Below, one piece after another: positions 9,468-17,542 of a stretch of DNA of 64,000 nt. The stretch covers positions 1,798,001 to 1,862,000 of the forward strand of contig CAVTBD010000002.1 of NCBI GenBank assembly GCA_963732875.1, written 5' to 3'. The notes beneath the pieces are model-generated. The model saw nothing but the letters and a program-made list of their open reading frames with translations. It was not told where the DNA came from and ran no database searches. The stretch's first letter is position 1. Each line of letters opens with the position of its first letter. The translations under genes were made by a program, and so were the position numbers. This DNA is from WHSO01 sp963732875 (GTDB lineage: Bacteria > Pseudomonadota > Alphaproteobacteria > SMXQ01).

Positions 9468-10169
9468 ATGCTCACGCCCAGATTTGCCGAGGAACGCGGC
9501 GCCGCCAATTTCGGCTGGCTCGACACCCGGCACACCTTCTCGTTCGGCCACTACTACGACCCGCGCCACATGGGCTTCGGGCCGCTCAGGGTGATCAACG
9601 AGGATCACATCCGGCCCGCGGCGGGGTTCCCGACCCACGGGCACAACGACATGGAGATCGTCACCTACATCATCGACGGCGCGCTCGAGCATAAGGACAG
9701 CACCGGCACCGGCTCGGTGATCCGGCCCGGCGACGTGCAGCGCATGACCGCCGGCACCGGCATCCGCCACAGCGAGTTCAATGCCTCGCAGACCGACCCG
9801 GTGCACCTGCTGCAGATCTGGGTCCTGCCCGAGGAGGACGGTCTTACACCGGGCTACGAGGAGAAACACTTCGCGACCGAGGAAAAACGCGGTCAGCTGC
9901 ACCTGATCGCCTCGCGCGACGGCCGCCAGGGCGCGCTCACCATCCGCCAGGACGTGGACCTCTATGCGAGCGTGTTGGACGAGGGCGAGACCGTCACCCA
10001 CGAGACGCGCCCCGAGCGTAAACTCTGGGTCCAGGTGGTACGCGGCACGGTCGAGGTCAATGGCCAGATGGCACGTGCCGGTGACGGGCTCGCCATCGAG
10101 GACGAGAGCCGCGTCGCGGTGACGGCGACCTCGGAGGCCGAGTTCCTGCTGTTCGACATGGCCGCGTGA
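9468..10169 (+). CDS. Pirin family bicupin (YhhW-like)
   Basis: A 233-residue two-cupin protein. The metal ligands of the pirin family are visible in the N-terminal cupin as HGHNDMEIVTY and IRHSEFN. The length and the LTPRFAEERGAANFGWLDTR start match the YhhW type; some members show quercetin dioxygenase activity. GGAGG-like sequence (CAGGAGG) precedes the ATG. It is first in a three-gene operon with a second pirin and an FMN reductase, and is divergent from a LysR gene. The combination suggests an oxidative or electrophile stress response, but this is inferred from context. Confidence 0.88.
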   Translation: MLTPRFAEERGAANFGWLDTRHTFSFGHYYDPRHMGFGPLRVINEDHIRPAAGFPTHGHNDMEIVTYIIDGALEHKDSTGTGSVIRPGDVQRMTAGTGIRHSEFNASQTDPVHLLQIWVLPEEDGLTPGYEEKHFATEEKRGQLHLIASRDGRQGALTIRQDVDLYASVLDEGETVTHETRPERKLWVQVVRGTVEVNGQMARAGDGLAIEDESRVAVTATSEAEFLLFDMAA

Positions 10170-10192
10170 CCGCGGCCGAAGGAGGAAAGGCT

Positions 10193-11065
10193 ATGCCAGA
10201 AGCCGTTGAACGCATCATCCGGCCGCGCGAGCGCGACCTCGGCGGCTTCACCGTGCGCCGCGTGCTGCCTTACGCGGCGCGGCCCATGGTGGGACCGTTC
10301 ATCTTCCTCGACCACATGGGGCCGACGCGCTTCCCCGAGGGCAAGGGCGTCGACGTGCGCCCGCACCCGCACATCGGCCTCGCCACCGTCACCTACCTGT
10401 TCGAGGGCGAGATCGTGCACCGCGACAGTCTCGGCTTCGTGCAGCCGATCCGTCCGGGCGACGTCAATTGGATGACCGCCGGGCGCGGCATCGTCCATTC
10501 CGAACGCACCGCGCCCGAGGAGAAGGCCAAGGGCCCGCGGCTTCACGGCATCCAGTCGTGGGTGGCGCTGCCCAAGTCTCACGAGGAGGCCGCACCCGCG
10601 TTCCATCATCATCCCGCGGCGTCGCTGCCGGTGATCGAGATTCCGGGCGGCACCCTGCGCGTGATCGCGGGCAATATCGACGGCACCGACTCGCCGGTCG
10701 CGACCTGTTCCGACATGTTCTATCTCGACGCGACGCTTTCGGCGGGCGCGCACCTCGTGCTGCCGGCATCCCTCGGCGAGCGCGCGCTCTACGTGGTGGA
10801 GGGCGCGCTCGCGATCGGCGACACCGCCGTGGCACCGGCCGAGATGGCGGTACTGGCCGACGGCACGGACGTCACCGTCACCGCGGCGCAGGATACCCGG
10901 GCCATCGCCATCGGGGGTTCAAAGCTCGACGGCGAACGCCATATCTGGTGGAACCTCGTGTCGAGCTCCCGGGACCGCATCGAACGGGCCAAGGCGGACT
11001 GGAAAGGGAACCGGTTCGCGCGCGTGCCCGGAGACGACGAATTCATCCCGCTACCGGAGGAATAA
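10193..11065 (+). CDS. Pirin family protein
   Basis: A 290-residue pirin of the longer, classical type. The iron-binding residues appear in HPHIGLATVTY and GRGIVHSERT. The ATG at 10193 is preceded by GGAGGAAAGG; the frame is open 9 codons further upstream, but that start would overlap the previous stop and lacks a ribosome site. It lies 23 bases after the first pirin gene and 3 bases before the FMN reductase. The two pirins differ in length and motifs, so this looks like two family types side by side rather than a recent duplication. Confidence 0.9.
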   Translation: MPEAVERIIRPRERDLGGFTVRRVLPYAARPMVGPFIFLDHMGPTRFPEGKGVDVRPHPHIGLATVTYLFEGEIVHRDSLGFVQPIRPGDVNWMTAGRGIVHSERTAPEEKAKGPRLHGIQSWVALPKSHEEAAPAFHHHPAASLPVIEIPGGTLRVIAGNIDGTDSPVATCSDMFYLDATLSAGAHLVLPASLGERALYVVEGALAIGDTAVAPAEMAVLADGTDVTVTAAQDTRAIAIGGSKLDGERHIWWNLVSSSRDRIERAKADWKGNRFARVPGDDEFIPLPEE

Positions 11066-11068
11066 GAC

Positions 11069-11632
11069 ATGGACGACACCAAGCCAATCTCCGTTCTCGG
11101 CCTGTGCGGCAGCCTGCGCAAGGCCTCCTTCAACCGGGGCGCCCTGCGCGCCGCGATCGAGCTGGCGCCGCCCGGCATGACCGTCACTGAGGGCGAGATC
11201 GGCGACCTGCCGCTCTACAACGAGGACGTGCGCGAACAGGGCTACCCCGCGGCCGCGGCACGCCTGCGCGAGCAGATCGCAGCGGCCGACGCGATCCTGT
11301 TCGTGACGCCGGAATACAACTACTCGATTCCGGGCGTGCTCAAGAACGCGATCGACTGGGCGTCGCGCCCGCCGGGACCGCCGATCGGCGGCAAGCCCTG
11401 CGCCATCATGGGGGCGAGCCCCGGCGTCATCGGCTCGGCACGGGCGCAGTACCACCTGCGCCAGTGCTGCGTGTTCCTCGACATGAAGGTGGTGAACAAG
11501 CCCGAGGTGATGATCGGCCAGGCGGCGAGCCGGTTCGACGCCGACGTCAACCTCACCGACGAGACCACGCGCAAGTTCGTGGGCGACCTTCTGGTGGCGC
11601 TCGCCGACCTCACGCGACGCTTCGCCGCCTGA
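11069..11632 (+). CDS. NADPH-dependent FMN reductase
   Basis: A 187-residue flavodoxin-like reductase of the ChrR/YieF type. The FMN phosphate loop is CGSLRKASFNRGAL near residue 11, and TPEYNYSIPGVLKNAIDWAS near residue 75 contacts the flavin. Such enzymes reduce quinones, azo compounds or chromate by two-electron transfer. The start follows GGAGGAATAAGAC directly after the pirin stop, so all three genes are one operon. Together with pirins this suggests detoxification of quinone-like compounds (inferred). Confidence 0.9.
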   Translation: MDDTKPISVLGLCGSLRKASFNRGALRAAIELAPPGMTVTEGEIGDLPLYNEDVREQGYPAAAARLREQIAAADAILFVTPEYNYSIPGVLKNAIDWASRPPGPPIGGKPCAIMGASPGVIGSARAQYHLRQCCVFLDMKVVNKPEVMIGQAASRFDADVNLTDETTRKFVGDLLVALADLTRRFAA

Positions 11633-11648
11633 ACCGGCGGCGTTCGCG

Positions 11649-12746
11649 TCATGCCTTGGCGGCGTATTTCGGGCGCGGCTGCTGAATCTTGACGCCGTTC
11701 TTCTTCAGGTCTTCGAGATACATGTCGTAGATCGAAGGGTCTTCCTGCTCGTACTCGATCTGGTCGGGCGCCCCGCCACCGCCGGTCATGCCGAGGCGGA
11801 TCGGGTGCTCGGGGCTGCCGCCGCGCCTGAGCGCCAGGTAGCGCGCGGGCTCGGGTCCGGTGTTGAAGTGCTGGTGGAACCACCACTCGGGCGGCGCGAA
11901 CAGCGAGTTCTCCTTCCAGTCGACGCGGGTCGGCTCGTCGCCTTCCTTCCACAGGAGCGAGTAGCCCTCGCCGGCGAGGATGATGACGTGTGCGCCCGGC
12001 CCGTGGCGGTGACATTTCTTGTAGGTGCCGACCTCGAACTCCGAGAGGTGGCAGGCCATGGTGTGTCCCGACATGGACATGTGGAACGACTTCGCGCCGA
12101 AGCCGCGGTCCTTCCAGTTGAGCAGACGGAACTGGAGCGTGTCGGGGATCAGGTTGATGCGCGTCACGCGCCCGCCGAGGTATTCGCTCTCGCCATTGAA
12201 GAAGCTGTTCTCGCCCTGATAGCGGTCGTCGAACACGAAGCTGTTGTCGAACACGAAACGATCGTTGTGATAGAGGTTGAGCGTCAACGGCGCGTTGGTC
12301 ACCATCAGGATGCGCGCCGGCTTGTTCGGGTTCTTGTTGACGTGCTGATAGGTGGTGTTGAGCGGCGGGCCGAACAACGCGCGCTTGCCCCAGGTGACGG
12401 TGTTGGTCGGGCTGCCTTCCTGGCTGATGATGGTCTCGCCGTCGCCGTCGATCACGAAACACCACGTTTCGAACATGTGCTGCACCGGCTTCGACTTCCC
12501 GCCGGGCGCGATCTCGATGATCATGGAAGACGTGATGAACGGGTCGGCGAGGTTGACGAAGGCGCCCATGCAGCCGAACCGTTCCCAGTGGCCGAGCTCG
12601 ACCTTCATCATGTCGTCGACGTGGAACAGGTTGTAGATCGGGATTCCCTCGCCCGCCTGCCACTGATCGAAGAACGCCTTGGGCCGGTCGAACTTCTTGG
12701 TGTCGGGCGCGGCTTCCTTGGCATTGAAATTGTCGGTGACCGTCAT
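11649..12746 (-). CDS. Cupin domain protein (gentisate dioxygenase-like fold)
   Basis: A 365-residue cupin protein. His/Glu-containing segments (HRHGPGAHVIILAGEGYS near residue 245, then FHQHFNTG) fit a metal-binding cupin, and an earlier cupin-like half suggests a bicupin. The open frame runs 47 codons further upstream into Pro/Arg-rich translation; I chose the ATG at 12746 because GGGGAAG precedes it. No exact enzyme is recognised. Bicupins in catabolic clusters may act as ring-cleaving dioxygenases. It begins a block with GntR, CoxS, UbiD and molybdenum hydroxylase genes. Confidence 0.78.
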   Translation of the reverse strand: MTVTDNFNAKEAAPDTKKFDRPKAFFDQWQAGEGIPIYNLFHVDDMMKVELGHWERFGCMGAFVNLADPFITSSMIIEIAPGGKSKPVQHMFETWCFVIDGDGETIISQEGSPTNTVTWGKRALFGPPLNTTYQHVNKNPNKPARILMVTNAPLTLNLYHNDRFVFDNSFVFDDRYQGENSFFNGESEYLGGRVTRINLIPDTLQFRLLNWKDRGFGAKSFHMSMSGHTMACHLSEFEVGTYKKCHRHGPGAHVIILAGEGYSLLWKEGDEPTRVDWKENSLFAPPEWWFHQHFNTGPEPARYLALRRGGSPEHPIRLGMTGGGGAPDQIEYEQEDPSIYDMYLEDLKKNGVKIQQPRPKYAAKA

Positions 12747-12802
12747 GTGCGCTTCCCCTGTCTTGGTTCTTGCCGCCGCGGCCCGTAGGCCCGTAGTAGG
12801 AC

Positions 12803-12817
12803 GGGCGGGCGGGCGGG
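12803..12817 (+). other. G-quadruplex-type motif upstream of the cupin gene
   Basis: Four GGG runs separated by single C bases occupy 12803-12817. The motif is about 57-71 bases upstream of the cupin start, on the strand opposite to the gene's coding strand, so it is in the template for that gene. Confidence 0.45.
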
Positions 12818-12941
12818 CCGGGCTTGGAGCCCCTGTGTCTCGGGCCTTGGAGGGTAACAACCGGGAGATGAGGTGATTAGCCGCCATTTCCGCAACTGAA
12901 TTTTTCCGGGCGTCGGACCTCGGCCCGGATGCCCGGGAATG

Positions 12942-13682
12942 TCAGCCGCGGGCCGCGCGGCGCGCGCCGGGCGCGGCCTCCTCGGCCAGCTTCTCGCCCA
13001 GGGCCTCGAACGACGACTTGGCCGCGTTCTCGACGTGCCGGCGCGCCGCCGCGGTGGCGCCGGCGACGTCGCCCTTCTCGATGCACGACAGCAGGGTGTC
13101 GATCTCGGCGATGCTCTGCTTCTGGCGCACCGGGCGTGCGAGCGAGGCCGCGCGCAACTGGCTGGTCCGCAGGTGCAACGACATCAGGAGATCGAATACC
13201 ACCGGGTTCTTGGCGCCGGCGCAGAACACGTCGTAGTAGTCCTTCTTGGCGTCGAGGATGGTCTCGAGATCGTGGGATGTGTAAGCGTGCTTGAGACCTT
13301 CGGCAGCGCGGTGGAACGCGGCGAGGTCGTCGGCGCCGGCACGCTCGATGAACTGCTCGGCGATCAGCGCCTCCAGTGCGGCCCGCACGCGATAGAGGTT
13401 GATCGCGTCCTCGCGCGTGATCGGCGTCACCATCAGGCCGCGCACGGTCGAGTTGGCGATCACGCGCTGGGCCTCGAGCTCGCGCAACGCTTCGCGCAGA
13501 CAGGTGCGGCTGACGTTGAGCTGGGAACACAGGTCCTTCTCGACGAGGCGCTCGCCGGGGCGCAGCACGCCGAGTTCGATGGCGCGTCGCAACGCGGCGA
13601 TGATCTTCTGGCGCAGGGGCGCGAACTCGGCCTTGACGGAGGGCAGCTTGGCGGTGGAGTCGGTTGCGGTCATGGTTCCCAT
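12942..13682 (-). CDS. GntR-family regulator (FCD/FadR-like)
   Basis: A 246-residue regulator with an N-terminal winged helix (LVEKDLCSQLNVSRTCLREA at about 45-64) and an all-helical FCD ligand domain ending in HVENAAKSSFEAL. FCD regulators usually sense an organic acid and repress the neighbouring catabolic genes. Starts at ATG 13682 and ATG 13673 are both possible. The open frame upstream is a shadow of the CoxS gene. It lies between the cupin gene and the CoxS gene on the same strand. The acid sensed is unknown. Confidence 0.9.
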   Translation of the reverse strand: MGTMTATDSTAKLPSVKAEFAPLRQKIIAALRRAIELGVLRPGERLVEKDLCSQLNVSRTCLREALRELEAQRVIANSTVRGLMVTPITREDAINLYRVRAALEALIAEQFIERAGADDLAAFHRAAEGLKHAYTSHDLETILDAKKDYYDVFCAGAKNPVVFDLLMSLHLRTSQLRAASLARPVRQKQSIAEIDTLLSCIEKGDVAGATAAARRHVENAAKSSFEALGEKLAEEAAPGARRAARG

Positions 13683-13789
13683 CTTTACCCGTGTGCTCGT
13701 CCTGATTCCCCACCCGCCGCCATCATAGCGGCCCGAAACCCCCGGTCCAGCGGCAACTGGAACACCGTTCAGCCTTGGGAAACAACGCT

Positions 13790-14263
<474 letters not shown>

Positions 14264-14290
14264 TCACGCCGCTCCTTCTGTTCGCCCGCC

Positions 14291-14316
14291 GCGCCCCCGC
14301 CACAAGGCGGGGGCGC
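14291..14316 (-). terminator. Intercistronic hairpin between TctC and CoxS genes
   Basis: An 11-base perfect stem (GCGCCCCCGCC at 14291-14301 with GGCGGGGGCGC at 14306-14316) and a 4-base loop lie between the two minus-strand genes. There is no T-run on the minus strand, so it may stabilise the upstream binding-protein mRNA or attenuate rather than terminate. Confidence 0.45.
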
Positions 14317-14331
14317 GGGGCCGGATACCGA

Positions 14332-15441
14332 CTACTTCTTCTTTTTCTTTTTCTTCTTCTCCGACGAACCGCAATTGACCTTGCAGTTGTTCTTGAAGCC
14401 CTGCATGGCCACACGCCCCTCCTCGACCAGCTTGGGCGGAGTTGCCAGCGCCTCTGCGGTCAGCTTGTCGAGTTCCTCGCCAGTGATGGGGCCAATAGTG
14501 GCATGCTCCCTCTTGGCATCGGCCAGGAGCTTCGGGTCCTTGACCATCTCGGCGAAGGACGACCGCAGCGCGGCCAGCCGATCCGCGGGGATGCCATTGG
14601 GCGCGTTGAAGGACCGGCCGATCGAGCCGCCGATGGAGAGGAACTTCAGTATCTGTTTCTTCTCCGGATCGTTGGTGAGCTCGTGCATGAGCTTCAGGTC
14701 CGGCAGCTCCTTCTCGCGCTCGAGGCCGACCTGGACCAGCGGGATCAGCTTGCCCTGCTTGATCTCGTCGAGATAGCGGATGCGCCAGCTCGCCCAGGCG
14801 CTCGACTGGGCCTGGATCTCGCCGCGTACCATTGCCAGCGTCATCGCCGCCGAGCCCCGGTAGCCGCAGATCATATGGAACTTGGCGCCGAGCACATGCA
14901 TCATCGCGCGCGGCATGATGTAGCTCTGCGAGCCGGCGCCGGTGCAGCCGACCACCAGCTCGTGGTTGAGCGTGTCCTTGAAGGTCTTCACGCCCTGGCC
15001 CGCGTTCACCATCAGCACCGGATTGACCGGCGTGAAGCGCCCGATATAGGGCATCTTGCGGGCGTCGAACTTGGCCTTCTTGGGGAACAGGAGCTGGCTG
15101 ACCGACAGCGTGTCGGCGAACATCCCCACCATGGTGCCGTCCTTGGGCGCCACGTTGAAGAAGTAGTTGGCGGCGACCAGGCTGCCCGCACCGGCCATGT
15201 TCTGGACGATCACGTTGGGATGACCAGGGATGTACTGCTTCCAGTGCCGGGAGGCGAGCTGGGCATAGGCCATGTAGGACCCTGCGGGCGGATAGCCGAC
15301 CAGGATCTTGATGGTCTTGTTCTTGTAGAAGTCTGAAACCGAATTGGCTTTCGCCGCCGTCGGTGAAAAGGTGCCCGCCGCGAGCGCCGCGACTGCAAGC
15401 GCGCCGCAGGTCAGGGACGCGAGTGGATGGTATCCGCGCAT
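14332..15441 (-). CDS. Tripartite tricarboxylate transporter-type binding protein (TctC/Bug) with poly-lysine tail
   Basis: A 369-residue periplasmic binding protein. A signal peptide (MRGYHPLASL..., ending AAKANS) covers about 30 residues. The mature N-terminus has the TctC-like TIKILVGYPPAGSYMAYAQL, and mid-protein ELVVGCTGAGSQS is also typical. It should bind an organic acid. It ends in eight lysines encoded by mixed AAG and AAA codons after a Cys pair (NCKVNCGSSE). The ATG at 15441 is preceded by GGGAGAAGAAGC. No TctA or TctB membrane genes are visible nearby, so it is an orphan. It is adjacent to UbiD and CoxS genes. Confidence 0.86.
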   Translation of the reverse strand: MRGYHPLASLTCGALAVAALAAGTFSPTAAKANSVSDFYKNKTIKILVGYPPAGSYMAYAQLASRHWKQYIPGHPNVIVQNMAGAGSLVAANYFFNVAPKDGTMVGMFADTLSVSQLLFPKKAKFDARKMPYIGRFTPVNPVLMVNAGQGVKTFKDTLNHELVVGCTGAGSQSYIMPRAMMHVLGAKFHMICGYRGSAAMTLAMVRGEIQAQSSAWASWRIRYLDEIKQGKLIPLVQVGLEREKELPDLKLMHELTNDPEKKQILKFLSIGGSIGRSFNAPNGIPADRLAALRSSFAEMVKDPKLLADAKREHATIGPITGEELDKLTAEALATPPKLVEEGRVAMQGFKNNCKVNCGSSEKKKKKKKK

Positions 15442-15577
15442 GCTTCTTCTCCCGTTTGTTGCCGTGTTAAGCCTCAACTGCTTCACCCCTTCGCGGGGTT
15501 GGTTATCGTTGGAACTTTCTTGTTGGCGGCGACCCGCCGTCTGCGGGCCTTTCGCGGATTTCCTCCTCGAATACAGC

Positions 15578-17299
15578 TCAATCCGGTTGCGGGTCGCCCT
15601 CGACTTCGCGCACCTCCGTTTCCGGGGAAATCCCGGAAATCCTGCGCTGGGCCGCGCGGCGACCGTTTTCGGCATAATCCCCCGCGACCGCGCGAGCGGC
15701 ACCCTGGTCCCAGGCCTCGCACCAGTCGCCGAGGCTGTAGCCGTGCCATGGCGCCTGCGGCTTCAACTGGGGCAGGCCGAGCCGTTCCCACAGTGCCCTG
15801 GCGTTTTCCATGTACTCCTTCTTGGGCAGCGCCAGCGGCGGCATGTCGCCCTTGAGCGTCGCGTCGATCAGGAGCGAGCCGTCTTCGTTGATGTTGTTGC
15901 CCGACTTGGGCCCGTGGCCGCGCGGACGATGGTGCATCACGTCGACATCGGTCAGCATGTTGGCGCGGTACGCGATCGCCCAGAACACCGCGTCGCCGTT
16001 GTCGGGGTCGATGTCCTCGTTCACCGCGATCACGCACTTGCCGCAATCGGCGCGCAGCACGGCGGCGCCGTAGAGCGCGCGCCACACTTCGGACCGCGAT
16101 GCGGCACGATCCATGACCAGGAAGATCACCCTGCGGATATTGGTAAGCGGTTCGTGCAGGCTGACGCGCTTGACGCTGCGCAGGCCGAGCTGGTCGCGCA
16201 GGTGCGCGAGGAACATCGGCTCGTAGGCGACGCGCTTGATGACGCTCGATTCCGACGGCGTGACCTGGGAGATGATGGACGCCAGCACCGGCCTCTTCTT
16301 CATGGTGACCGCCGTCACCTCGAAGATCATGTTGAATTCCTCGAGCGCGATATGGCCATGGGATTCGCCGAACGGCGCCTCCGGCTCCAGATAGGTAGTA
16401 TCGATCCAGCCCTCGATCACCATCTCGGCTTCGGCCGGCACCAGCAGGTCGTTGGTCTTGCACTTGACCAGGTTGATCGGCGCGCCGGCGATGCCGCCCG
16501 CGACATCGGCCTCGTCCACATGGGTGCCTAGCTTCTGCGGGCCGAGATAGGCCACCACCGGCGGGCAGCCGACGGCGATCGAACACGGCATGCGCTTCTC
16601 GCCTTTCGCCTGGTATTTGAGCCAGTGATAGTAGCCGCCGGCGCCGCCTTCGCGCGTCGCCATGCGCACGGCAAGCCGGTTCGAGGATTTAAGCCCTGCG
16701 CGGTAGGTGCCCATGTTCTGCACACCGGTCTCAGGATCGCGCGTCACCACGTTGGTCGCGGTGAAATAGGGCGCCACGTCGAAGCCCGGCGTCGAAATCG
16801 GCACCGGCAGGGCGTCGAGCCCCTTGCCTTCGCCCACGAGGTCGTCGCCGGTCCAGACGACTTCCTGGCAGGGAGCCTCGTCCGCGATCCTGGGTGAGAT
16901 CGGATTTTTCACGCCGCGCTCCCAGCGCGCGCCGATCTCCTCGATCGGTGCGTTCATGCCGATCGCGTAGATATCGGCATTGGCGGCGAGCGCGCCCACC
17001 ACCACGGGCATGTCGAATTTCCGGCCGCGTGCATCGGTCACATTGGTGAACAGGAAGGCGCGGCGCTCCGATTCGTCGAGCCCACCGCGAAACTGCCAGC
17101 GCACCAGCGGATGCAGTTCCGTGTCCTTGTTGACCGGGGCGTCGATGGTGACCAGCAGCCCAGCCGCATCCAGGGCGGCAAGGTGCTCCTGCAGATCGCG
17201 ATAGCCCCGCGCGGGGAGCGCCGTAGCGGATGCCGCCCCCTTGCCCGCTTTCACACCGTCCTCGGCCCGGATCTTCGTCTTCGCCACCGTGTCCGCCAT
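15578..17299 (-). CDS. UbiD family decarboxylase
   Basis: A 573-residue UbiD-family enzyme, which uses prenylated FMN to decarboxylate (or reversibly carboxylate) an aromatic or alpha,beta-unsaturated acid. Family signatures include APFGESHGHI near residue 320 and HIALEEFNMIFEV just after; the Glu-Arg-Glu type active-site residues are in these regions. Starts at ATG 17302 and 17299 are both in frame; 17299 has better spacing from GGAGG. A UbiX-type flavin prenyltransferase is not in the window. It is divergent from the molybdenum hydroxylase and next to the TctC gene, so it may decarboxylate the acid imported or made there (inferred). Confidence 0.9.
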   Translation of the reverse strand: MADTVAKTKIRAEDGVKAGKGAASATALPARGYRDLQEHLAALDAAGLLVTIDAPVNKDTELHPLVRWQFRGGLDESERRAFLFTNVTDARGRKFDMPVVVGALAANADIYAIGMNAPIEEIGARWERGVKNPISPRIADEAPCQEVVWTGDDLVGEGKGLDALPVPISTPGFDVAPYFTATNVVTRDPETGVQNMGTYRAGLKSSNRLAVRMATREGGAGGYYHWLKYQAKGEKRMPCSIAVGCPPVVAYLGPQKLGTHVDEADVAGGIAGAPINLVKCKTNDLLVPAEAEMVIEGWIDTTYLEPEAPFGESHGHIALEEFNMIFEVTAVTMKKRPVLASIISQVTPSESSVIKRVAYEPMFLAHLRDQLGLRSVKRVSLHEPLTNIRRVIFLVMDRAASRSEVWRALYGAAVLRADCGKCVIAVNEDIDPDNGDAVFWAIAYRANMLTDVDVMHHRPRGHGPKSGNNINEDGSLLIDATLKGDMPPLALPKKEYMENARALWERLGLPQLKPQAPWHGYSLGDWCEAWDQGAARAVAGDYAENGRRAAQRRISGISPETEVREVEGDPQPD

Positions 17300-17467
17300 C
17301 ATGCCTCCAATCGCTACGCGCCCCCCGATCTATTGGAGCGGATCATTTAGATATGTCCGGAACGATACCCATCTGCCCGTTGTCGCGGGGCTGCGACAGG
17401 CTGTCGGGCTGGTCACTGACCGGGCCACCCGCATGCCGGATTTTTCATTTTTTATGCGGTGATCATA

Positions 17468-17478
17468 ATGTATGACAT
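17468..17478. promoter_or_regulatory. Small dyad in the UbiD/molybdenum hydroxylase divergent gap
   Basis: ATGT-N3-ACAT is a short dyad similar in shape to sites used by FCD-type GntR regulators. It lies in an A/T-rich stretch (about 17440-17490) between the divergent UbiD and hydroxylase genes. The GntR gene at 12,942 is a candidate regulator. Confidence 0.3.
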
Positions 17479-17542
17479 AAATGCAAGTCCATCCTTGAAG
17501 CTGCCGTAAAGCTTCGAAATCAACGTCTTGACCAAGGCCGAA

